Shown here one piece after another: positions 11,396-20,992 of a DNA stretch of 64,000 nucleotides. The position numbers were made by a program, and so were the translations under genes. The DNA is from Marsupella aquatica (Eukaryota; Marchantiophyta). The stretch is taken from assembly GCA_973895155.1 (NCBI GenBank), contig OZ316894.1:2790001-2854000 (forward strand), in the 5' to 3' direction. Each line of letters begins with the position of its first letter. Within the stretch, counting starts at the first letter, position 1. Below the pieces are notes generated by a model that was not told the origin of the DNA, ran no database searches, and saw only the letters and a list, made by a program, of their open reading frames with translations.

Positions 11396-13469
11396 ATGGA
11401 ATCACATGAGTCCCTGCAGCTGAAAATCGGGAAAACATATGACAGTTGGGAGGACTTGAAGAAAGCCATTGTAGATGATGGAGTTAGAACTGAGAGAGTA
11501 ATTGTGACACAGAAGAAGGACCACAACAAGTGGAAGGTAAAATGTCGGATGAATGACAATATCCATGGGGAGAAGCAATGCCATTGGCATCTAAGGGCAA
11601 CAAAAAATGTAGAACTGAGACCATAACGATCACTCGAACTCACCTAGAACACACATGCGAAGCTGCAGACCATTACAAACATAGAATGCACTCTAATTCA
11701 GATAGGCTTGCAGATCGTATACTGGATATCATTTAGAAAAATCGGCAAACAAGAGCCTCATTCTTGAGAGATTCTACCCAAGCTTTAGTCCACCCTGACA
11801 TTAAATATCACACTGCATACGCTGCAAAATAGAGATGTTTGAAGCGTCTTGATGGAGACCAGACTGAGTCTTTTAAATTGATCCCTGCTCATTGCCACCA
11901 TATCCTACAACGTGATCCGGGGGCAGTAGCTAAGTATAGAGCTCCTGGAGGTCATTTAGATATGTTGTTTGTCTGTCCCTCTGCTTCTAGAGAATCCTAT
12001 CGTCACTTCAGGCCAATGATTGCATTGGATGGCACCCACACCAGGTGTATGTATCCTGGAATCTTGCTATTGGCAACCACACTGGATGCAAATAATACTG
12101 TGATTGTTCTAGCTTATTCTTGGGTGCCATCAGAAAATGAGGTGAATTGGAGGATGTTTTTGAATTTGTTAAGAGAAGCCATTCCAGACTTGAGCAAGCC
12201 AAACACTGTCTTTATTTCAGATAGAGAGAAAGGTTTGACTGATGGAGTGCCAGAGATTTTCCCGCATGGGCATCCGGCATATTGCACTTGGCATCTTGCA
12301 GAGAATGTGCATAAACACCATGGCAAACAAATCAGAAAACTCTTTGAGAGCCTACCATATGCTGTGACTCCAGCAAAGTATAATGCACGGCTACAGCGTA
12401 TTGAAGAAAAGAGCAAACCTGCTGCTGATTACATTAGAAAGACAGTGAATCCCAAATATTATTCAAGAGCCTTTTTTCCACATCGAAGGTAAACAACTCC
12501 CTTTCTGTCTTTCTGAAATTCAGCTACAATTTCCAGTACAGGGTGCAGTTGCTAAACTTTGCTTGTTTGTGACAGATGGGGCCATGAGACTTCACAGCAA
12601 GCCGAAAGTAGCAACCGTGCTTTCAAACCACAGCGGCAGGAAATAACCTTGAACATGTCTTGCCAAATTTGGGATTATATCATGGTGAAGTACTTTGAGA
12701 AGAAAGCGTTGGCTGCAGGGATCAGTACCCCATTCCCTCCCAACATCATGACATATTTGAGGGACGTTGTGGAGAAAGCAACTCATCTTACTGCTCACCC
12801 ATCCAGTCAATCAGAGGTGAGGATTACTGATGAACGGAACATTCAGTTCATAGTGCAATTTGAACCTCACTGGTCTTGTAGTTGTGGTGACTTCCAAGAC
12901 ACTCTTCTGCCATGCATGCATGCTTGGCGGGCCTTGACAAGACTATACAAGAGACATTATGATTATGTCTCCCCAATGTACCTTTCAGAAACATTCAGAA
13001 AACGTATGCAACTCATTTGCCAGCCTTGGTAAGGAGTGACTTGCTGCCAGATCCCAATTGTGGTCCGCCATTGAAGAGGTGGAGGAAAGGGCGTCCAACT
13101 GAGAGGTTGAGGATGCATTTCAATGATGATGAAGTGTGTCGACTGCCTCGAAAGTGTGGACTGTGTTGTGACAGAGGGCATGATAGGCGGAATTGTCCCC
13201 AACGTGCAGCAAGTCAAGAGATGGTGGCAACTTCTCCAATGCAAGTTCATGACAACAATGTTGCAAAGAAATATCAGAACCTTGACAGTGACAAGGACAG
13301 CATGTACGCAAGTGACATGGGTGGCACTGATGACTCTTCCAGCCCTGAAGAGACCAATGACGAGGGCGGAAGTCACACTGTAGTTGGTTGGGGAACACAG
13401 GATAGTCTTGAAATAGGTAGTTTCTCTCAATTGTTGGCTACAGTAGAATCTCAGGGTGCAAATCCCTGA
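11396..13469 (+). pseudogene. MULE (MuDR-type) transposase, disrupted
   Basis: Cut-and-paste transposase of the Mutator superfamily. In order: MuDR N-terminal region (LKIGKTYDSWEDLKKAIVDD, 11420-11480); catalytic core with Asp in MIALDGTHTR, Asp in FISDREKG, the family C..H motif YCTWHLAENV, and Glu in QQAESSNR; SWIM zinc finger CSCGDFQDTLLPCMHAW; and a CCHC-like knuckle CGLCCDRGHDRRNC. An intron at 12489-12575 (GTAAAC..GACAG) joins in phase just before the catalytic Glu. Breaks: a frame change near 11620, in-frame TAG codons at 11734 and 11830, and another frame change near 13015. The start ATG at 11396 follows a possible splice acceptor (TTTAG). The catalytic residues are present, so decay looks recent; some breaks could be unrecognised introns. 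Confidence 0.85.
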
Positions 13470-13821
13470 TGATCAACAGAACAGTTTCATTTGGTTTTGC
13501 AAACTTTTCATGGCCTGTTCTATGTAGACATGCATTTTTCAACACTCATGAGGAACAAACATGTGTGATTCATGGCCTGTAATATGTACACAGGCTTCTT
13601 GTAACACTTAGAGGAATATATGTGTATGACATGATATTGTCTTTTTGCAAAAGAGATATGAATTGCTTTTCGTGAGAATACTTTACAAAGCTTGCCACAA
13701 ACTAGTGAAATGTGGACAGAATTACAGAGTAAATTAAAAGCCACGCCAAACTTTACTTCTATGCACAACTTTAATTACATCAGTTGTAGAGATTGATCCA
13801 TCAGGATAGTTTTCACATAGT

Positions 13822-14472
13822 CTACATTTGGCGGATTCCCCAACCAGACCTACTTGTCATTCCTTTTTGCATATACTCTACTGCCTCAGCCCTGGTCTTG
13901 AAGGACTTAAACTTGCAGCCACTAAATCCCCACACTTGTTTTTCACACTCATCCCACGTCTCATAAATTCCTGGTTGGAAACCGCGCACGACAGCATAGA
14001 ATTTCTGCTTCTTTCCAGGTTTCCATGTGGATGCAGGGCCTTCCACATAGTGAAATTGCGGAGTCTCTATACCAATTGGTTCTGCCACCCAAGCTGAGCC
14101 CTGGACAAATCCTCTGCCAATTGCTTCTGCCACCTTCGACTCTGAGCCCTGGACATTTGAGCTCTTTGCTGGTTCTGCCCTGATCACTTGTACCTTAGTC
14201 TGTGGGGTTACTTTCGGACCAGTCGTCTGCTCACATATTAACAACTCCTCTGGAAATTCTGGTGCACTGCGCTCATGGCTCCCTGGGGCATTGGGGTCAT
14301 GGTTGCCTGCTCGATGTCCTCTAGAATCCAAGGTCTGTACACCTAAGTGCACATAGTCTCGACAACAGTGCAGCAGATCCGAGACGACACGAAATGAGGT
14401 GCCAAGCACTCCAAGGATTGCCCAAATGCAAATAAGGAATGCCTTAACAAGCAATGTCCACATCATTGCCAT
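13822..14472 (-). CDS. MULE-borne ORF with RNase H1 N-terminal (hybrid-binding, viroplasmin-like) domain, 216 aa
   Basis: The C-terminal part (about residues 155-205) matches the small RNase H1 N-terminal domain that binds RNA/DNA hybrids or dsRNA: KFYAVVRGFQPGIY, then W..C..QV-GFSGCKFKSF and a TRAEAVEYM helix. No RNase H catalytic domain follows. Residues 4-28 are hydrophobic (LLVKAFLICIWAILGVLG) and could be a signal anchor. The middle (about 55-145) is polar and Pro/Ser-rich. The ORF is intact, runs tail-to-tail with the transposase and lies wholly between the TIRs, so it belongs to the transposon. Classical MuDR has an unrelated second gene (mudrB); whether this ORF plays a similar role or is a captured host fragment is not known. 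Confidence 0.72.
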   Translation of the reverse strand: MAMMWTLLVKAFLICIWAILGVLGTSFRVVSDLLHCCRDYVHLGVQTLDSRGHRAGNHDPNAPGSHERSAPEFPEELLICEQTTGPKVTPQTKVQVIRAEPAKSSNVQGSESKVAEAIGRGFVQGSAWVAEPIGIETPQFHYVEGPASTWKPGKKQKFYAVVRGFQPGIYETWDECEKQVWGFSGCKFKSFKTRAEAVEYMQKGMTSRSGWGIRQM

Positions 14473-14737
14473 CTCCTGCGCACCTTCACCCTTGCCCTCT
14501 CACTGCTGCCTGAACTCGCAACAACAACAATCACAATAGACTAGTAAACTCAGTCACACAGAATGTCAATCAGTAGGGAATCGAATGGGGAAATTCAAAT
14601 GTGGAAACATTCAAACTTTCTCTTCAGCAAAAACTTGGGACTCCCTCAACAATGCTAACTCTCTCAGATTCAAAATAAGCTGGAGGACATTGAAGCCTCA
14701 AATGTGAACAAGTGGAAGGATAGAGGTGCTAGGGATA

Positions 14738-15297
14738 GGGACGCCAGGCTTAGGAGGTCGTCAAACCTCAATGGGAGGTTGTATGCCTCCCCTTCCACCA
14801 ACTTCCCCTTGCTGTTTCCCTTCCGCTCTTGCAGGACTTATCGCCCTCCCGAAGTTTGAAAATAGTCGCAACTACGTAAGGGGCGAATGTTGAAACACAA
14901 AATGGGAGTTTTCGCACAGGGCAGTGGTCGGGGTTGGGAGGCTTGCGTCCACAGCAGGGTGGTCGTCGAGCTTGGGAGGCTTTGGGCCACGGCAGGGTAG
15001 CTGTTGGGTGAAGGGAGTCTTTGGGCCGGAGCAGGGTGATCCTTGGCCAGGAGGGCCCGATGACCCTAATTCTGTATAGGGGGTGAGGGGGGGCCGGGAC
15101 CGGGCATTCTTCACAGGGTAGCGCGTGGGCAAGTAGCGCCTTGCCATGTGGCACCCGACCAATGACGGACAACCTCGGGTTAACTCCTGTGGTTTACTTA
15201 ACCCAACATACGAAATGGGGGGGCACTTAAGAAATAATTTAGTTTGGGGGAGTGGGTACTAAATTGGGTCAATTTGGGGGACTACTTAGTAAGCTGT
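14738..15297 (-). repeat. MULE right terminal inverted repeat
   Basis: Inverted partner of 10317-10883, with about 10% mismatches and small indels by eye. Ends with CTTAGTAAGCTGT before the AACCAACTA duplication. Confidence 0.92.
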
Positions 15298-15367
15298 AAC
15301 CAACTATTCTCAAAGCATTAAATTATTCTATTATTATAAAATTCCTACAAAACTAAGGCTGTGACTT

Positions 15368-16846
15368 GAACTTAAAGCTCCCATGGACACACACCTTTGC
15401 CAAAACGCCCGGATGGACACACACAACTTGCATGGACACAAAGTGAACTTGGGATTTCGCTTGTATAACACATGATTCATTGTTTGGCAAAAGTGACCTG
15501 TAATGAGTTGTTTGACCGGGAACAAGAGATTTTTGGTTGGTAGTCCCGGTAGTCTATCCATGACTCCGGTTCTTCTTCCTCGCAACAACCGACACATGGC
15601 ATGGCTTCGAATGTGCATTCAGCTTTGCCTTATCCTCGTAGCAGAACCCATCCTTCGCGATGATTGCTTGCAAATTTAGGGTGGCAAAGATGAATCGATT
15701 TAGTCTGCTTCTTCCAATGCGGGTTTGTTTGCAATTGATTTAGCCAGAGAAAATGCTGAGACGCTGAGACTTGATTGATGGATTGTAAATTTAGGGAGCT
15801 AAGAGCTGAGACTTGATTGATGTATTGTAAATTTAGGGAGCTGAGCGACAGCACCCTTTGCACCGTATGTTTGCTTTGCAGCTGAAGATTGCTGGTGAAG
15901 GTCGTACGTAGCTGCCCTTTGCAGGTGATGGTCACAGCTGAACTTCACAGCAGGTTGCTAGTGAAGATCATCGCAGCTGAACTTTGCAGCCTCTGTTCGC
16001 AGCCTCTGTTTGCAGCTCAACTTCACAGCTGAATTGCAGCCACTTATCGCCTCCGGCTGAAGTTCGCCCTTTCAGCAGTTTGATAGAGCTAAGTTTGATT
16101 TACCCCTCCTGTTGCGCCCAAAATCCCTACCTCAACACTTTGAGCAATATGTGCTGTTGAGCGCTGCTAATGAGATGGAATTCAGTTGGCAAAAACACAT
16201 TTTGTAAAAGGAACTCATGTTTGCAGCATAGTCCTCCGGCTGAGGTTCGTAGCACATCCAACCATCCCTTTTGTAGCGCAACACAGCCAGCTCATTGTTT
16301 CGAACACAGCTTAGCCAGCCCCCATTTTGCAGCGTAGCGAGCAATCGCAGCACATCCAACAATCCCTTGGCGTTTAACAGCACAATGAAGCCAACACCAT
16401 GTTTTGCAGTGCAGTGCAGTGCAGCAAGGCCCGGTCCCCCATTTCGCAGTGCAGCCTATGTACATTCAATCGAGACCCACATTCAATCGAGAGTCCTGCC
16501 ATCGGGCCTGCCATGCCAAGGTGCGATCCATTCAATCGAGAGCCCTGCCATGCCAATCTGCTTCCCCTGCCATGCCAAGGTGTGAAGCTGCCTTTTTGCT
16601 TCTCATCCCAGAATTAGCGCAACCTCAGGAAGTGTCGATAGCCAGGCCAGGTTAAGGAAGGAAGGATGGAAAAACTATGCAGCCAACTTAACTTCCGTTA
16701 ATGAAAGACCTAGCCAACTTAAGTTCCGTTAATGAGAGACCGGAATCCATTTATGCTGTCAATGAAGGTCGCCATGACACTGTAATTTGTCTGTGTCCAT
16801 TAGGGCCGTCGAAGCAAACGTTTGTGTCCATGGGAGCTTTAAGTTC
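15368..16846. mobile_element. Non-autonomous MULE-like element, 1479 bp
   Basis: Terminal inverted repeats begin GAACTTAAAGCTCCCATGG and stay similar for about 60 bp (AAACGCCCGG.ATGGACACA against the right end). A perfect 9-bp direct repeat, CTGTGACTT, flanks the element (15359-15367 and 16847-16855). The interior is non-coding: a duplicated segment at about 15766-15844 (GAGACTTGATTGATG), GCAGC-rich stretches at 15880-16060, and repeated ATTCAATCGAGA/CCTGCCATGCC motifs at 16460-16580. It sits only 61 bp from the end of the larger MULE. Confidence 0.85.
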
Positions 16847-16855
16847 CTGTGACTT

Positions 16856-17949
16856 TCTATTGATTAGTAAAACATACATTTAAAAAACGGAAATGAAATC
16901 AATATGTTTCTCCTCTCATGAAGGTGGTTGTATATAAAGTTACCTTCTTCCCAATTCAACATGATCATTATGATTCTACACTTATGGGTTTTTTCTTTCT
17001 TTCCATTTGCCATTAAAATTGATGAGAATTTTGTTTTTGTCATTACTAGACAAATCATGATGAATAAAGTACATTTTGCAAACAAAAAGTATACTTGTCT
17101 CCCCACAAAACAATTAAAAAACCAATCCTATAAATAGTTTTTGAGTTTATGAATTTGTTTGCTAGTGATGTCAACTTTTATTATGCAAACTTCAAATACT
17201 TTAAATTAAAAACATCTCATAATTTTAAAGACAAGTCCAATGCATAATTATCCATTGCACAAAATGTTGTGAGACAATGAAGTGCAGGTGATTGCCTAGC
17301 TCCTGGTCTCCAAGATAGCTCGTTGCTCACCCTTGTGATGAATAATTTATCACTCAAACAAGTGAGGTGATAGCTACACTCAGTGACAAGTTGCAATGTG
17401 AATTACACAGAGAGGTGAAAAGAACATGAGAGAGGTGGAGACAAACAAAGGATGACAATATTATGTACCATGCTAAAAGCTCTTTCCAAATTCTTGGCAC
17501 TCTATTTGGGCACATCATAGAGTTTTGGCAGACTTGATGACCAAGAAAGACCAAGAAAGAGAGCTAGTAAAACAAACAAATACAATATTACCAATGTGTA
17601 AAAAAACATTGAGCTGGACCCGCATACTAGTTACATTGAGCAAGCTATTCCTTAAATTAATTTTGTATTCTAGGAACTTAAGTCACTAAGTTGGCCTAAT
17701 AAAGTTTTTAACCTGACTAAATTAATCTTACCTAACCTGTTTAGGTACCCAATTGTCTTGACCTTCTATTACCTACTATGCATTTTTCTCTTCTAACCCT
17801 ACTTTTGCTAACTGTGGTTACTTCTACTATAGTTACTCTATTTTTTAAACTTTAGTTGACAACTACTACTTAATCTGGCATCCAACACTGCCACTTTTTG
17901 GCCCTTTGAGGCTTCTATTGCCGTTTGGCGTGTTGGTTCCCCCCATCCA
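16856..17949. other. AT-rich intergenic, nothing recognised
   Basis: No coding signal or recognisable repeat. Confidence 0.45.
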
Positions 17950-18180
17950 TGGGGTTCACGGGGAATAAAATTGAAAATTAAATTATAATAAAAATTTATA
18001 CTAATGGCATTTAAAAATCCAATTTTATATTCAACAAGATATTTAAGAATTTGTCAAAGTCGTATAATAAAAGGTGTAAGGATTTTTTTAATTGAATTTA
18101 TTTTTTCAAATTTCATTGGTTTGTTCTCATGTGTTTTAAGGGTTTTACTCTAAGTGATTCCTAGGGTGCCGTGGGTTGTC
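17950..18180. repeat. AT-rich dispersed repeat, copy 2
   Basis: Aligned copy of 2450-2680; shares ATTTATACTAATGGCATTTA-like, CAACAAGATATTTAAGAATT and GTATAATAAAAGG strings. Confidence 0.55.
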
Positions 18181-19167
18181 ATTACCCTAGACTCTGGATA
18201 CCGGATAATGATGGAGCAACTCCATGCCTGGGCTTCCACCCCATAATGATGTTCTAAAGAGACAAGGGGCTGATCCCACTAGAAGAAATTGACCCATTTC
18301 GATACCTGAATATGTCAGTCTTTTTGGTTTTTGTGACTTCATCGTGACCCTGGTTGCTCGACAAAATATGGATACCCAACCCAAGCAAAGGCAATGAGGT
18401 GATGCATAATCTAGAACAAGAGTTTCAAGAAGATCTAGAAGAGAGGCAAACAATCTGTCGGACACCCCTATGAGCAAAAGAGGTCAAGATCTAGTTTGTT
18501 AGAAGATATTAAAAAAAATACATTAATTTGTTAATATTTGACCTACTGATGAATTTGAAAGCATGATTCCTCAAAGATTTTGGCTTGCAAAAGCAATCAA
18601 TTGTGTCGTAAGAGATCCTGACAATGCTCATGTTGGAGAGTTTCAATTAAGTTGAATGGTGGCGCCCTCTTCATCGTAGGAGTTCAGCAACCAAAGCAGA
18701 AAGATATTAGAACTCTTTTAGTTCAATTAAAGCAAACGTGGCAAAGGGATCCCAACTAGCTCAACCCCCCAATCACCCACAATTGGATGCTTGCAACTTC
18801 AACCATCACTGAATGGACATCCAAATAAAAAACAAAGGCAAAAGTTCTTGCTAGAGTTTTGGAAAGTGTGAAGGTTTACATCACAGGAACGGTTAAGGAG
18901 AACTAGAAATCGTGCTCAACATGAGACTTGTGTGGAAGATCCTTGGCAATGCGTGTTTTGTGCCAATCTCCTTCCACATGACACACGGGATGATGTGTGA
19001 CGAGGCCAGGTTCAGAACTGAGGGATGATAGTGGTCTACAACCTCAATGTGTCTAGTGTGGACCTGTGGAGCTAGTTGGTTTCCTATCGCTTTCCACACA
19101 AGGCTCAAGTAGGCCAAACTACCTACATCTAGGTCCATCATTACGACATCCTGGAATTGAGTATGAA
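18181..19167. other. Intergenic, probably old transposon DNA
   Basis: Short ORFs only. 18540-18650 could be a remnant of a coding transposon, but I cannot assign it. Confidence 0.35.
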
Positions 19168-19175
19168 CTTGTACT

Positions 19176-19469
19176 ATCGGGGATTTCACTTCCACAAAAA
19201 TGGCACATCACGTGCAACGAAGGACAGGGTAGTTTTATTTGTTTGAAGGGAAGACTTAAGAATTTTTGTAGAAGAACAATAGGGTCTTTTAAATCCAATT
19301 TTGAGACTTATAAGAATATTAGGGTCTTTATAACCAAAATTTTGGAATATGCCAAGAATATTCCAACTTTATAGGGGTTGAAAATAATTTTTTTCTTACA
19401 TTTTAGGGAGTCCAAGGCCTATAAATGTCGTAGGGGATGGGGAGGCATCCATATAATGAGACCCCCAAG
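19176..19469. mobile_element. MITE family C, copy 2 (294 bp) with 8-bp TSD
   Basis: Begins ATCGGGGATTTCACTTCCAC and ends ATAATGAGACCCCCAAG. Flanked by CTTGTACT at 19168-19175 and 19470-19477. Contains the family string TGGCACATCACGTGCAACGA next to the left end. Confidence 0.85.
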
Positions 19470-19477
19470 CTTGTACT

Positions 19478-19942
19478 CAATCTCACAATGGCTGCAACGG
19501 CATGCAAGTAGACTTTTGGCTTGAGTTTGTTCCATGTGGCCAGTGTGATGTTTGGGCCCGCTTGCACTGGCTATATCCCGGCTCAGATAACCCAATCCAA
19601 ATGATATTTTTCTAGAGCGTCAGTGATTGGAAGAGATTCAAAGCTTGTCAAAGGCACGACAACCTTTTGGATCCTGCAATGGCCGACACCTTTTGGGATG
19701 GATGAACATTGAGTGTCCATGTTGTAAAGCTCTTCATTGGATTGAAGAATGCAAGTCCAAAACGCAACCTATCCATGCTCCACAATGTGTTGTGCCGATG
19801 GGAAGGTGGATTTGCCTTCAATTGGTGCTTCTTTGGAGCCTTTGCAGAGTCTGGTGCAAAGTTTGTTGACCAAAAGTAATGTTGCAGCTACAACCTTTTG
19901 GAAGAATATTAGAGGGTACAATAATGTCTTGGCATTTATATC
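19478..19942. other. Intergenic, nothing recognised
   Basis: Lies between two family C MITEs. No coding evidence. Confidence 0.4.
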
Positions 19943-20166
19943 CTTGGGGGTTTCACTTTCACAAAAATGACACATCACGTGCGACAATGTATACGGTCTT
20001 TTAAATTAAATTTTGAGACTTATAAGAACATTAGGTCCTTATAACCAAATTTTTGGAATATTTCAAGAATATTCCAGCTTTATAGGGGTTGAAAAATACA
20101 TTTTTTTCTTACATTTTAGGGGGTCCAAGGCCTAAAAACGTCGTAGGTGATGGGGAGACCCCCGAG
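19943..20166. mobile_element. MITE family C, copy 3 (224 bp, internally deleted)
   Basis: Left end CTTGGGGGTTTCACTTTCAC, right end GGGAGACCCCCGAG. Shorter than the other copies because part of the left interior and the ATATAATGA segment near the right end are missing. No convincing target duplication. Confidence 0.75.
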
Positions 20167-20458
20167 TTTACTCAATAAGTTTCAAGATTGATAAAAAGGG
20201 GGGCAATCATAGCCCATATTCATTTCACATCCAAAAAACTTTACACCATCAAGGCGGAAGCCTCAACATCTTTGCCTCGCATCCAACGAACTTTAGACCA
20301 TCAAGGCCTCACCTCAACATGTTTGCCTCGCCTCAACATCTCTGCAGAAACTAATTGGTCAACCTTAATTTTTGCAGAGATATGGGACAAGGCAGATCTT
20401 TGTCTTGCTTGGACATATTTTGTGGAATGCAAGGTTATATATATATATATATGCAAGG

Positions 20459-20503
<45 letters not shown>

Positions 20504-20992
20504 ACTATAATAAGATATTCTGCCTTTTTTCATCATTTGTCCCAATATAGAAAAGTTCATGAGGTCCACAGCCGTTGGATTGGATTGGCTGTTTTTCCTA
20601 TTTCCCTGACCATTGATGGAGGAAATGTGCACACCTGACTCCCTATGGGCTCGCCCTCCTTGGGCAGTGCAACGCCCAGGCATAGGGCTGGCATAGGGCT
20701 CGTATAAATATATAACGTCAAATCCTAGACCTAAAGGATCCTGCGTTAAACTCTTTTGGGGGTTTAACGTGCTATTCCTAAACCCCTGCCCCTTCCTGTT
20801 GGGGTTACTCACTCTGGGTTTTCCTCACTCTGGGTTTCCTCACACCTCCACTCGCGAAAGGAAGGCTCGATCTTAAGTGTCTCCTTCTGGACGCTAATTA
20901 ACATCTCCTCCCACATTGTCTTGAGAAAGCTGCGAATGATCTGCCTGTCTTGCTGCGCTGCACCACTGGATCGAGGACCGTGAGCCGGCGCG
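20167..20992. other. 5' flank of the AP2-repeat gene, including an (AT)n microsatellite
   Basis: 20435-20501 is an AT dinucleotide tract with an embedded GCAAGGTT unit present twice. 20510-20700 shares short segments in inverted orientation (ATTGATGGAG.AAATGTGCAC) with 35110-35160. 20800-20992 is the likely promoter/5' UTR. An in-frame TGA lies four codons before the ATG. Confidence 0.5.

Larger units (their letters stand above)
10317..15297 (+). mobile_element. MULE (Mutator-like) DNA transposon, about 4.98 kb
   Basis: Long terminal inverted repeats (about 10317-10883 and 14738-15297) and a perfect flanking 9-bp direct repeat, AACCAACTA (10308-10316 and 15298-15306), fix the ends to within one base. 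Inside are a transposase gene on the plus strand (11396-13469) and an opposite-strand ORF with an RNase H1 N-terminal domain (13822-14472). A 9-bp target duplication and TIRs of several hundred bp are classical for MULEs. The intact duplication points to a fairly young insertion although the transposase frame is broken. Confidence 0.95.

Noticed and set aside
20301-20504. ORFs with Ile-Tyr repeats at 20.3-20.5 kb
   Set aside because: Translation of an (AT)n microsatellite.
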